Shown: one piece after another, positions 6,900-16,250 of the stretch
Layout: every line of letters starts with the position of its first letter
Numbering within the stretch: the stretch's first letter is position 1
Source of the DNA: JBNLBS01 sp050303415
GTDB lineage: Bacteria; Pseudomonadota; Gammaproteobacteria; Methylococcales; Methylomonadaceae
Length of the DNA stretch: 64,000 nucleotides
Direction of reading: 5' to 3'
Assembly (NCBI GenBank): GCA_050303415.1
Contig: JBNLBS010000006.1
Coordinates: forward strand, 124,001 to 188,000
Program-made: the position numbers and the translations under genes
Notes under the pieces: generated by a model
The model's input: the letters and a program-made list of their open reading frames with translations, nothing else
Told to the model about the DNA's origin: nothing
Database searches by the model: none

Positions 6900-9379
6900 A
6901 TCAGTTGTCTATGGCACTGCGCCTGTTAATGCGCGACAGACGCTCAGGTGAATTAAGCATTTTAGTTGCAGCGTTGATTATTGCCGTCACCAGTTCTACC
7001 GCTATCAGCCTGTTTGCAGATCGACTGCAGCGCACTATGGCCACTCAGGCCGCTGATTTTTTGGCTGCGGACCTGGTCATTACCAGTCCCACCCTATTAC
7101 CTCCGGTTTGGCAGGCAAAAGCTGAACAATTGAATCTTAGCCAGGCACACACAGCTGAATTCTCCAGTGTGTTAATGGAAAATGATGAATTGTTATTAGC
7201 CGGTATAAAATCTGTCAGCAATAACTATCCGCTAAGAGGTTATTTAAAAACCACACAAAGCGATTATGATCACGAAAGCATTCGTCATTATGGCCCGAAA
7301 CCGGGATTTGCGTGGATAGAAAAACGCATTTTGTCCGCACTTAAATTATCACTCGGGGATAGTTTGCAAGTCGGCGAAAAAAAATTAATTATCAGCCAGA
7401 TACTGACCTACGAGCCGGATAAGCGCGGAGACTTATACAGCTTATCCCCCCGGGTAATGATTAATGCCAATGACCTTGAGGACACACAGGTGATTCAACC
7501 GGGCAGTCATGTGCACTATTTCTTTCAGTTTAGCGGTGAACCTAAAAACCTCAAACAATTTTCCCGTTGGGCCAAACCCCATCTAAATCCATCTCAACGC
7601 CTGATGGATATTCATGAAGATCGTCCTGAACTGGGTTCGGCATTAAATCGGGCGGAACGTTATCTAGGTCTAACCAGTATTATCGTCATTTTAATTTCCG
7701 GTGTCGCCATCGCCATGGCAACACGTCGTTACAGTGAGCGTCATTTTAATACCACCGCATTATTGCGGTGTTTAGGTTGTAGACAAAAACAGATTTTAGT
7801 TTTGTACCTTAGCCAGTTCTTGATTATTGGTGTTTTATCCTGTGCGATTGGTTGTTTATTCGGCTGGTTTACCCAGGAAGCCCTGTTTCTGTTATTAAAA
7901 GATCTATTGCCCAACAAGGTCGCCAACCCCGGTCTGTTAGCTGTTGTATTTGGTTTTATCACCGGCATGGCAATTTTATTGGGCTTTTCCCTGCCGCCGT
8001 TACTACGCCTTAAACGGGTTTCTCCGTTAAGGGTGTTGCGCCGGGATTTGGAACCTCTCCCGGCCAGCGCTTGGCTGATCTATGGCCTTGCCGGCAGTAT
8101 TATTACCGTTATGATCTGGCGTTATACTCAGGATGTTAAAATGACGCTAACCATACTCGGTGTCGGCTTTGGAGTTTTATTAATACTGTCCGGCTTAATT
8201 TATAGTTTGCTGTCCATAGGACGAGAATTAATGCCAAAATTTAATATTTTCTGGCGCTTTGGCCTACAGGGTATTTTACGGCAACGGCAAACCAGCATCA
8301 GTCAAATACTGGCATTCAGCATTACCTTGGTGGCGATGATTATCAGCTTCACCGTCAGAACGGATTTGCTCGACAACTGGCAACAACAACTGCCTGAACA
8401 TGCACCCAATCATTTCGCGCTGAATATCTTTCCACACCAAAAGCAGGACTTTGAACAAAACCTTCGCCAGCAAAATATTCTAGGTAGCCGCTTTTATCCG
8501 GTTGTCAGAGGTCGTTTGGTAGCAATTAATGAAACGCCGGTTCAAAAAATTGTCACTAAAGAATCTCAAGGTGAGCGAGCAACCCATAGGGATTTAAGTT
8601 TGACCTGGTCTGAGCAATTACCTGAAGACAATAAAATTTTGGCCGGACACTGGTGGGAAAACAAGCAAACCGGGCTGGTTTCGATTGAAAAAAAACTGGC
8701 TGACAGCCTGAAGGTCAAACTCGGTGACAAGTTGACCTTTACCATTGGTAGTCAGCAATTATACGCCCAAATCAGCAGTATCCGTCAGGTGCACTGGGAT
8801 ACCATGAAACCTAATTTTTATATGATCTTCTCGCCCGGCACACTGAATAATTATGCCAGCACCTATATCACCAGTTTTTATTTACCCGAAGCGAAGAAAA
8901 ACTATTTGAACACCTTGGTTAAGAAATACCCCAGTATTACTATTTTGGAAGTCGATTTGATTTTAAAACAGTTTAAAACCATTCTCAGTCAATTAACTCA
9001 AGCCATTAATTATTTACTATACTTTGCTCTAATGGCTGGTTTTGCCGTACTGTTTGCAGCGGTTTATTCAACGCTGGATCAACGCATCCGTGACGGAGCC
9101 CTAATGAGAACACTTGGCGCCAACCGTACTTTGTTGACCTCCAGCCATTTCATAGAATTTTCAATATTAGGTTTTACTTCGGGGATATTGGCAATGATAA
9201 TCTCTGAAGTCATCATTTATTTTTTATATACATTTGTCTTACATATGGAGTTTTCCGTTAATTATATGCTCTGGTTAATTATCCCATTCATTGGTACATT
9301 AACGGTTGCTATTGCCGGATGCTGGGGTGTAAGAAATGTAGTTAAAACTCCACCGCTTACAGTGCTAAGAAAGTTATAG
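6896..9379 (+). CDS. ybbP: FtsX-like ABC transporter permease YbbP
   Basis: An 827-residue permease with two FtsX/MacB-type halves. One transmembrane helix near residues 20-40 is followed by a periplasmic domain, then helices from about 253 to 375. A central set lies near 395-440, a second periplasmic domain follows (about 490-690), and there are three terminal helices (about 695-820). The family segment TRRYSERHFNTTALLRCLGC resembles the R.xE..xLRxLG element of FtsX-type permeases, and a similar RIRDGALMRTLGA occurs in the second half, showing internal duplication. It overlaps ybbA by ATGA, so the two are translationally coupled and form one transporter. Confidence 0.92.
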   Translation: MNQLSMALRLLMRDRRSGELSILVAALIIAVTSSTAISLFADRLQRTMATQAADFLAADLVITSPTLLPPVWQAKAEQLNLSQAHTAEFSSVLMENDELLLAGIKSVSNNYPLRGYLKTTQSDYDHESIRHYGPKPGFAWIEKRILSALKLSLGDSLQVGEKKLIISQILTYEPDKRGDLYSLSPRVMINANDLEDTQVIQPGSHVHYFFQFSGEPKNLKQFSRWAKPHLNPSQRLMDIHEDRPELGSALNRAERYLGLTSIIVILISGVAIAMATRRYSERHFNTTALLRCLGCRQKQILVLYLSQFLIIGVLSCAIGCLFGWFTQEALFLLLKDLLPNKVANPGLLAVVFGFITGMAILLGFSLPPLLRLKRVSPLRVLRRDLEPLPASAWLIYGLAGSIITVMIWRYTQDVKMTLTILGVGFGVLLILSGLIYSLLSIGRELMPKFNIFWRFGLQGILRQRQTSISQILAFSITLVAMIISFTVRTDLLDNWQQQLPEHAPNHFALNIFPHQKQDFEQNLRQQNILGSRFYPVVRGRLVAINETPVQKIVTKESQGERATHRDLSLTWSEQLPEDNKILAGHWWENKQTGLVSIEKKLADSLKVKLGDKLTFTIGSQQLYAQISSIRQVHWDTMKPNFYMIFSPGTLNNYASTYITSFYLPEAKKNYLNTLVKKYPSITILEVDLILKQFKTILSQLTQAINYLLYFALMAGFAVLFAAVYSTLDQRIRDGALMRTLGANRTLLTSSHFIEFSILGFTSGILAMIISEVIIYFLYTFVLHMEFSVNYMLWLIIPFIGTLTVAIAGCWGVRNVVKTPPLTVLRKL

Positions 9380-9409
9380 AATCAATAACCCTAAGCCATA
9401 TTTAAAGAA

Positions 9410-9805
9410 ATGACCATGAAGAGAATATTTATTATTACCACTATCTCCGTCCTGATATCAGCCTGTGCCACACAAGGTGGCTGGTCACCGACTGTAGACC
9501 CATACGGAGACCCAAATGCTTACAGACTTAATCAGGATATGGCCGAGTGCCACCAACTGGCACTGAGAGCATCCGGCAATACCGCGGTCGAAACCGCCAA
9601 AGGCGCCGCTATCGGGGGCGCAATCGGTGCCGCATCCGGTGCCGCCTTGGGCGCCATTGCCGGCGATGCAGGAACCGGTGCGGCTATAGGAGCGACAGTT
9701 GGCGGCCTTGGCGGTGCCAGTAAACAAGGCTTTGAAGCCGAAGACCAATATAAAAGAGCTTATACCAATTGCCTGAGACATCGCGGCCACTTTGTTATAA
9801 ATTAA
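9410..9805 (+). CDS. Glycine-zipper lipoprotein
   Basis: A 131-residue lipoprotein: the lipobox LISAC puts the acylated Cys at about residue 19. The mature part has a short Tyr/Asp-rich segment, then a hydrophobic glycine zipper (about 62-106, repeated GxxxGA units such as GAAIGGAIGAASGAALG) typical of glycine-zipper 2TM proteins that insert in or cross-link the envelope. The C-terminal segment contains paired Cys residues (AECHQ and TNCLRH). An in-frame ATG two codons later (9416) is an equally possible start. The 30-base gap after ybbP allows co-transcription. Function beyond envelope association is unknown. Confidence 0.75.
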   Translation: MTMKRIFIITTISVLISACATQGGWSPTVDPYGDPNAYRLNQDMAECHQLALRASGNTAVETAKGAAIGGAIGAASGAALGAIAGDAGTGAAIGATVGGLGGASKQGFEAEDQYKRAYTNCLRHRGHFVIN

Positions 9806-9900
9806 CAAATCTGGCTCCATGTAAATGATATTGATCTTATTCAATCATAAGCCCCGGTTACGCCTGCGTGCCACCCTAAGCGTACTTAAAAATCAATAAA

Positions 9901-9921
9901 GTCTGGCAGGATAATGCCGAC
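9901..9921 (+). terminator. Weak hairpin after the lipoprotein gene
   Basis: GTCTGGCA and TGCCGAC pair with one bulge around a short loop in the 190-base gap between the lipoprotein and PAS genes. There is no T-run after it, so it may be a weak terminator or a 5' leader structure. The rest of the gap shows nothing recognisable. Confidence 0.25.
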
Positions 9922-9995
9922 AAATAACTTAGTGTTTGTATGTTTTTTTAAAAATACTTAAACTTAAAATAAAAATAACTAAAAAGAGGGAACTC

Positions 9996-10535
9996 ATGAA
10001 GCCTAATATAATCCCTAATAATCGTGAACGAAAGCTTGGCGATAATGATTTTATTGTCTCCAAAACAGACGTCAAAGGGAAAATCACTTACGCAAATCGT
10101 ATTTTTATGCAAATTGCCGGCTACTCTGAAGCTGAATTAATTGGTGTACAACATAATATTGTCCGCCACCCTGAAATGCCCAGAGGCGTTTTTAAATTTA
10201 TGTGGGACACCTTGAAAGCTGGTGATGAATTTTTCGGTTTTGCCAAAAACATGTGTTCCGATGGCAGCTATTACTGGGTATTTGCCAATATAACACCTGA
10301 CTATGACAGTCACGGAAAATTGCATGGTTATTATTCTGTTCGGCGCAAACCCCCTCAATCGGCATTAGACATCCTGATTCCGGTTTATAAAGAGATGCTG
10401 TCAATTGAGAAAAGAACTTCGGTTAAAGACGCACCCAGCCAATCCATTGCCTATCTAACTGATGTTGTTGCCCAAAGCGGAGCCAAAGACTACAACAGCC
10501 TTGTATTAAGCCTATACAAGCCACAAGGAATCTGA
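9996..10535 (+). CDS. Aer-type PAS domain protein
   Basis: About 179 residues, essentially one PAS domain plus a helical tail. The sequence runs through TYANRIFMQIAGYSEAEL, NIVRHPEMPRGVFKFMWDTL and GSYYWVFANITP, which is the Aer/aerotaxis-type PAS signature that in known relatives binds FAD. It has no transmembrane helix and no signalling domain of its own. I chose ATG 9996 because GAGGGAA lies 6 bases upstream; an in-frame upstream start at 9936 lacks a site. The next gene starts 2 bases after its stop and encodes a chemoreceptor without a PAS domain, so the two probably work together as a split redox or energy-taxis receptor. Confidence 0.85.
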   Translation: MKPNIIPNNRERKLGDNDFIVSKTDVKGKITYANRIFMQIAGYSEAELIGVQHNIVRHPEMPRGVFKFMWDTLKAGDEFFGFAKNMCSDGSYYWVFANITPDYDSHGKLHGYYSVRRKPPQSALDILIPVYKEMLSIEKRTSVKDAPSQSIAYLTDVVAQSGAKDYNSLVLSLYKPQGI

Positions 10536-10537
10536 GC

Positions 10538-12025
10538 ATGAGTGCAGAAAAAAAACATCAAAGTGAGAATATCCCCTTCTTTAAAACAAAGTTCAGCTAC
10601 TCCTGTACCGGTATTACCCTGTTATCCCTTAGTAGCCTGGGTTTTTACACTTTTGTTCATGGTTTTTCATGGGTCATAACCCTAATCGACCTAGCGTTAT
10701 TGGCTATTGCTTTTTACCTTCATCGTTCGTTTAGCCTACTGCACAGCGCTCTGTCTCAGATCCAGGACACCTTAAATAAAACCAACCAAGGTGACCTGCA
10801 CTATCGCGTTACGTTCACTAAGGGCTGGGGTGAAATTGGATTTCTGGCCTGGGAACTTAATGAAATGCTTGATATTATTGAGTCTTATTTTAAAGAAATT
10901 AATACCTGTTTTGAGCATGTTTCGAAAGGCCGTCATGATCGTTATGCATTGGCAGATGGATTTCCAGGCTCATTAAAATCCTCAGCCAAGAACATTAATG
11001 AAGCGCTTCATCAGATGAGTGATAACGAAGGCTTGATTACCAAAAACCGTCTCTCCGCCTGTCTGCACGGTCTTAACACGTCTAATCTGTTATCTAACTT
11101 AAGAGCCAACCAGAGCGACTTACTAAGCATCAGTGAACAAATGCAAAAAGTTGAAGATATCGCTATTGATAACGGCTCAAGTGCTGAAACCAGCCTGTCT
11201 TCGGTTAACTCAATCAGTCAGTCTTTAACGGACATTAACGATAATATTCACTCTGTATCCGATGTTATCTCGGCATTAATTGATGACAGTAAAAAAGTCA
11301 CCGATTCACTATCCATGATTACCGGCATTGCCGATCAAACTAATCTGCTGGCACTTAATGCTTCCATTGAAGCCGCCAGAGCAGGTGAGCATGGGCGTGG
11401 CTTTGCCGTGGTGGCTGAAGAAGTTAAAAACCTTTCCGAACACACAAAAAATGCGGCGCTGGAAGTTTCAAACACCCTTAACTCTTTTAACAAGCGGGTG
11501 GAGCAAATGCATAACGAGGCCGAAACCTCTGCCGACTTGTCCCAGGAAATAATGGCCACAGTCAATACTTTCCGTGATCAATTTGCCGATCTGTCCCATT
11601 CCGCAAAAACAACGGTCGATTATATCTCTTACGCCAAAGACAAAACATTTGCCTTGTTAACCAAGGTCGATCATATTGTTTATAAACAAAATGGCTATAT
11701 CGCCATTGAAAACGAAAAACATTGTTCAGAAGCTGATGACATCAATACCAATCATCATGACTGCCGATTGGGTAAATGGTATTTTGAAGGCCTTGGTCAT
11801 GAAAAATTCAACAGCACAATGGCATACAGTAAACTCAATTTTCCGCATGAAGAAGTGCATCAAGCCACACAACAAGCCTATGCTTATTCCAGAGAGGCAT
11901 GGCAGGACGATCCTGCTATTCTGGATAACATTGTCGCGGAAATGCAACGTTCTGAAAATGCCAGTGTCGATGTAATGTCATTAATTGATGAAATGGTGGA
12001 ACAGAAGCACAGCCTTATCGATTAG
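10538..12025 (+). CDS. Methyl-accepting chemotaxis protein with CZB domain
   Basis: A 495-residue chemoreceptor. Two closely spaced transmembrane helices (about residues 20-65) leave almost no periplasmic domain; a HAMP-like region follows. The signalling hairpin tip is canonical (IADQTNLLALNASIEAARAG, then GRGFAVVAEEVKNLSE). The C-terminus is a chemoreceptor zinc-binding (CZB) domain with HDCRLGKWYFEG near 406-417 and the further His residues in NFPHEEVHQ; known CZB domains hold Zn through three His and one Cys and sense zinc or hypochlorous acid. AAGGAAT upstream supports the ATG. Paired with the PAS protein immediately before it. It would signal to CheA, which is not in this window. Confidence 0.92.
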   Translation: MSAEKKHQSENIPFFKTKFSYSCTGITLLSLSSLGFYTFVHGFSWVITLIDLALLAIAFYLHRSFSLLHSALSQIQDTLNKTNQGDLHYRVTFTKGWGEIGFLAWELNEMLDIIESYFKEINTCFEHVSKGRHDRYALADGFPGSLKSSAKNINEALHQMSDNEGLITKNRLSACLHGLNTSNLLSNLRANQSDLLSISEQMQKVEDIAIDNGSSAETSLSSVNSISQSLTDINDNIHSVSDVISALIDDSKKVTDSLSMITGIADQTNLLALNASIEAARAGEHGRGFAVVAEEVKNLSEHTKNAALEVSNTLNSFNKRVEQMHNEAETSADLSQEIMATVNTFRDQFADLSHSAKTTVDYISYAKDKTFALLTKVDHIVYKQNGYIAIENEKHCSEADDINTNHHDCRLGKWYFEGLGHEKFNSTMAYSKLNFPHEEVHQATQQAYAYSREAWQDDPAILDNIVAEMQRSENASVDVMSLIDEMVEQKHSLID

Positions 12026-12055
12026 AACGTGCGGAATAAACTTTGCCGGAGCAAT

Positions 12056-12084
12056 GACCGATCTTCTGCTATTTTGGATCGGTC
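12056..12084. terminator. Putative terminator after the chemoreceptor gene
   Basis: GACCGATC and GATCGGTC form a perfect 8-base stem with a 13-base loop, followed by TTT on the plus strand. It lies between the end of the chemoreceptor gene and the end of the convergent 1338-codon gene. The loop is long and the T-run short, so its strength is uncertain. Confidence 0.4.
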
Positions 12085-12169
12085 TTTGTGCCCGTATCCC
12101 TCGAGGATTATCAGGCTAAGTTTCCCGCATAAACGTTTCAATAGAACAACATTTATCTCTGATCAGAGC

Positions 12170-15100
12170 CTATAGATCAGATTTTAACTCCGGCTTGCTT
12201 TTCGATTGCCAAATGCCCTGTCTGACAAAACATTGCCAGCCCCACTTTAACCAGTCCAGCAATGCTGCGGCCAACCATAAAGACCAGCCTAGCATTAATA
12301 ATCGATAGGCAATTTTGGGTAATGAGATGACAGTCGCAACCGGTAAAACCGATTGACTTCTATCCTGATACCAATGTAAATGATAAGCCGATGAATGATT
12401 GCCGACAATTTGCATTTGCGGCGTACCCAAAAGCCCCTGTTCCACCGCTTGAAACAACAGAACCAATGCGATAAAGGTCAAACCTGCAATCAATACCTGG
12501 AGCAGATTAAAATAAACAGGGTTAGCCGGTTGATGCTCTGCTCTGTAGCCCAAAATTATTAACCAGGCCACCACTAGAACTGCCGCCTCCAACGGTATCT
12601 GGCTCAACCCGAGCAACAATAAAAACCACTGCCAGTGCTTTAAAGGGGTTAACGGTAACCGGCCTAAGGCAATCGAGATTAATACAATCACCAACAATAC
12701 GCCCCAAAACAATACCGCTGGCCCGAAATCAGGCCCCATGGTAATCAGCAGCCAACGGTTTTCGCCTAGATCAATCTGTAAATTGGTGTTAACACTATCT
12801 TGCCCCAGATCAATATCCGACGTTTGTACGACAGGACTTATCTCATCAGCCGACTGCCAGTTAATTGAAAAGTGCTGCTGGCCCGGAACAATAGGTAAAG
12901 TAAGCTCCCTGCCTTTTTGCCTGATGGGTTGACTGACGCCGTTAATCAATACCGACTGTAATTGTGCCTGTTCGGGTAACTTAATACTGTGCTGCCCTCC
13001 CAAAGAGCTTTTTATTTTAAGCGCCAGACTGGCTTTTTGATTACGCTGGCCCGGCTGGACAGTAACATGACTATTCTCAATGGTCATAGTCGGCCCCAAT
13101 ACCGGCTCCGGTCTGTTGATTGTCACAGTCAGTTCTTCCTTGCCCCAGGGGTGCCATTCTGGCAACCAATGTCCTTGGTGATTCAGGTGCATCATCGCCA
13201 ATCCCGTCGTTTCAATATGCCATACGGGACTGACGTCAAGGCGCCAGACCTCTATCCACTGATTACTGTTGGCTGCCTGTAAATGAATCCGGGCTGTTTT
13301 GGCCAGGGTAGAGCGCCATTGCATGCTTTCCTGTTGAGCCGACAAAGTCACGGCGACTTTTCCCTGAGTGACATGAACATCGGCCGACGTAACCGATTCA
13401 CCCGGCAATAGGGGGATATTAAGCGCAATTGTCGAGCCGGTTGGTGAAAGCCGCATTACTCGGGTTATTACCTGCCAGTCCAAACCTAATTGCAAAATCC
13501 GTTCGACTCGCACAAATGCCGGTAACACGCCCGGCTGTAATTGTTTTTGCTCAGGCAGCTTAACCCGGTTTTGTATTCGGCTCAATTGCAGTTGGTTATC
13601 CACCCTGCCATCATCATAAATACCCTCAATCAACCAGCCCTGGGCTTTCACTTTGATCTGTTTGGGCTTTAATACCATAGGCAAGGAAAATTTATCCAAT
13701 AATGGTGTCGGGCCTGTTAAAACAACTTGATGTACCCCTTTGCTCAAACCCAGCCACAGATTATTGTTCTGCCTCAATAAAGCCCTAGCCAGCACGTCAT
13801 TGACTTTTACCCGCACAGGAAACCATTGCTGATAATGAACCGGTAAGGGTAAAGCCACATTTTGTTGACTGTGTACCTCTAATTTAACCGTAACCTCTTT
13901 ATCATTAACACTCAACTCCATCTGAGAAATTTCAGAGCAGGATGGTAAACATTCAGGCGCTTGAGTCATCCGGTTTTTCAATTCATCCAGCATCGCCTGA
14001 TCCGGAAACCGGGCAAACGCATTATCAACCGGCATAAAACAAAATGGTATGAACAATAACCAGGAAAACGTGGGCAATGTGAATTTGAATGTCTTTTTAA
14101 TAACCCCGAGCATCAGTGCTGCCAGTACTAAAATTAGAGCAACCCGTATAAAATTCAGCAACATGGTCATAGCTGGCGTTAAAAACCACAACTGTAACTG
14201 CTGTCCGGCATCCACCGAACCATTCCAGCTTAAATTAACCTTATGCCACTGCCATTGCGGTAAGCCCGGCCCGGTTTGTACTTTGGCTTTGGCATCGATG
14301 CGTTCAAAATCCGGTTCTGCAGCAAACTTTCCAGTCATGACTTGTGCTGATTTCTGCAAAACTGACCGAACACGACGCTTGCCCGGTGCACCTTCCATGC
14401 TCATAACCTTATCTTCTGCCTGTATTTCCTGTGCCGGAGCAGGGGAGGACGGCATTATCCTCTGCCAGCTTCTTTCCAATTGCGGATAAAGTCCGATACG
14501 CACCTGATCGACCATAAAAGGAATCATAATCAACAGCAGAATCAGAAAGAACCCATGCCGAAACCAGGTAATGACGGTTAAAAATTTCCCCTGCGGCAAT
14601 ACCCTGATTAATGCGACCGCTGCCAGAATATTTAACCAAATAAATCGTGGTGCGCCGGATTCATGCCAGATCAAAGCAAGCGTAAGCAGTGCAAACAGCC
14701 CCCAATAACGGTGCCATAAACGCCCCACAGCTAATGAGGCAATCAAGACCAAAAACAGATCCAATAAAGTCCATTTGGTAAGCCAGCTGTTGGGTTGATT
14801 ATCAACTCCCGATACCGCCAACAGACGCCAACCCGGCGGTATATTAAGTTCGGCATTGACATGTTGAAAATTTTGCTGCCAGCCGGTGACATTGATACTA
14901 TCGATTGCCGTTTCAATTCGGCTGTCGGCACTCAGGTTCAGTCGGCCTTTTCTAACCTCCACGCCTTGCTGTCCCGCATGACTGGTAATTAATTGATCGT
15001 GCCCATCCAAACTGACTTTACCAAGCCGGGTATCGGGCAAGACATCCAACCGCCAGTCCCGTGTAATCGTCCCGTTAATGTGATCGTTCACGGTATAACC

Positions 15101-16186
15101 GGTACCCTCAAAATCGAGCCATATTTTTCGTTGCAAACTTAACTGATTGGGCTCAGGTTCCGGGTCACCACGCTGCAGCAGTTTAAATTTCATGGCTGCC
15201 CCTTGTTTAACGCGATACGCCGGCAATTGTCTCCATTTATTCGGTAGCTTGGTCTGGCTGGAATCGATGGTGGTTAAACCGGTAATCTCCACTACGCGTA
15301 ATGCCGGCCTTGCTTCAAACACCCATACTTCCGTTTTTGGCCAATGCTTGCTATTGATAGCTAAAGCTACATCAGTTTGCGCTTGATCAAATCTGGCCAG
15401 CAATTCCAGTTGCCAATGCCCGGGCCTGACCTGCATTCTTAATTGACCATCCGGTTCCAAACGGGCAGGTAAGGGTGCATTGAGCTCGATGGGAACCATA
15501 CCTTTTAGCAATAAATGCGGTAGTTTTATTTCCCGTTGTTGGCCGGATACTTCTAGATCAATATGAGTACGTACCTGTAAAGGTACGTCATCGATAATTT
15601 TTCTAAACACCTGGATATCCAGAGTGTCGTGCTTGACTCCACTCAGACCGGTTGCTTTGTCTGTTGATTTTAACCATAACTGATCTTTTTTTATTTGCGG
15701 CTGCAACACGACTTTATTGTTGATCTTCAAATCCAATAAAGCGGTATCTTCCGGTATCGTTAAAATCTTTGGAATGCGGATCCAGTTAAATTCACCGTTT
15801 ATTTTGTAGTCACCTGGATCTAACTGAATGACAGGACGCTGATTTTTTTCCACTACGACCACCGGAGCCCCATTAACTTTTACCTTATGCGGCCAGTGAC
15901 TATTGTTTCCCGGCAAAGTTATCCAGCTTTGTCGATAAACTTTCCAGTTTATTTGAAACTGCCCTTGTTTAGACGTTAAATTGAGCGTTAATTGGCTGGG
16001 CCAGGCGCAATTTTTATTCCAGTAGTCATTATAAATAAAAGGACATTGCCTATCCTGCTGATCATACAATACCCACTCTATCCATGGTTTGAGTGGCTCG
16101 GGCACTTGATTCGGCGGTAAAGCTTCAGCCAGTGAGGCTGAACAATAGACAGTTAGCAATAAAAATATACTGATCAAACGAACCAT
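12170..16186 (-). CDS. Large membrane protein with duplicated periplasmic domains, unknown function
   Basis: A 1338-residue protein I do not recognise as a named family. A signal peptide ends near ALA (residue 22). The first periplasmic part (about 23-465) is beta-rich and begins with a Cys-containing segment and SQLTLNL. Transmembrane helices follow near 468-560 and 665-715. A second periplasmic part (about 720-1190) starts with CLPSCSEISQMEL, and at least four C-terminal helices complete it (about 1195-1325). The two periplasmic parts share order and motifs: Cys pair, beta strands, a tryptophan/valine VKVN segment, then a Gly-rich turn, suggesting duplication. AGGAG precedes the ATG. It is the likely first gene of its own transcript; no neighbour indicates a pathway. 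Confidence 0.75.
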   Translation of the reverse strand: MVRLISIFLLLTVYCSASLAEALPPNQVPEPLKPWIEWVLYDQQDRQCPFIYNDYWNKNCAWPSQLTLNLTSKQGQFQINWKVYRQSWITLPGNNSHWPHKVKVNGAPVVVVEKNQRPVIQLDPGDYKINGEFNWIRIPKILTIPEDTALLDLKINNKVVLQPQIKKDQLWLKSTDKATGLSGVKHDTLDIQVFRKIIDDVPLQVRTHIDLEVSGQQREIKLPHLLLKGMVPIELNAPLPARLEPDGQLRMQVRPGHWQLELLARFDQAQTDVALAINSKHWPKTEVWVFEARPALRVVEITGLTTIDSSQTKLPNKWRQLPAYRVKQGAAMKFKLLQRGDPEPEPNQLSLQRKIWLDFEGTGYTVNDHINGTITRDWRLDVLPDTRLGKVSLDGHDQLITSHAGQQGVEVRKGRLNLSADSRIETAIDSINVTGWQQNFQHVNAELNIPPGWRLLAVSGVDNQPNSWLTKWTLLDLFLVLIASLAVGRLWHRYWGLFALLTLALIWHESGAPRFIWLNILAAVALIRVLPQGKFLTVITWFRHGFFLILLLIMIPFMVDQVRIGLYPQLERSWQRIMPSSPAPAQEIQAEDKVMSMEGAPGKRRVRSVLQKSAQVMTGKFAAEPDFERIDAKAKVQTGPGLPQWQWHKVNLSWNGSVDAGQQLQLWFLTPAMTMLLNFIRVALILVLAALMLGVIKKTFKFTLPTFSWLLFIPFCFMPVDNAFARFPDQAMLDELKNRMTQAPECLPSCSEISQMELSVNDKEVTVKLEVHSQQNVALPLPVHYQQWFPVRVKVNDVLARALLRQNNNLWLGLSKGVHQVVLTGPTPLLDKFSLPMVLKPKQIKVKAQGWLIEGIYDDGRVDNQLQLSRIQNRVKLPEQKQLQPGVLPAFVRVERILQLGLDWQVITRVMRLSPTGSTIALNIPLLPGESVTSADVHVTQGKVAVTLSAQQESMQWRSTLAKTARIHLQAANSNQWIEVWRLDVSPVWHIETTGLAMMHLNHQGHWLPEWHPWGKEELTVTINRPEPVLGPTMTIENSHVTVQPGQRNQKASLALKIKSSLGGQHSIKLPEQAQLQSVLINGVSQPIRQKGRELTLPIVPGQQHFSINWQSADEISPVVQTSDIDLGQDSVNTNLQIDLGENRWLLITMGPDFGPAVLFWGVLLVIVLISIALGRLPLTPLKHWQWFLLLLGLSQIPLEAAVLVVAWLIILGYRAEHQPANPVYFNLLQVLIAGLTFIALVLLFQAVEQGLLGTPQMQIVGNHSSAYHLHWYQDRSQSVLPVATVISLPKIAYRLLMLGWSLWLAAALLDWLKWGWQCFVRQGIWQSKSKPELKSDL

Positions 16187-16250
16187 AGTGCACTCCTGTT
16201 TGGTGCATTGCCGGATCAGGCTTTATGCTCCAAGTAAAACCCAGACCAAG

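Noticed and set aside
9485..9844. 119-codon minus-strand open frame across the lipoprotein gene
   Set aside because: It is antisense to a clear lipoprotein with lipobox and glycine zipper, and its composition follows from the repeated glycine codons.
9836..9930. Possible riboswitch before the PAS gene
   Set aside because: Only one weak hairpin is present and no known riboswitch core was recognised.
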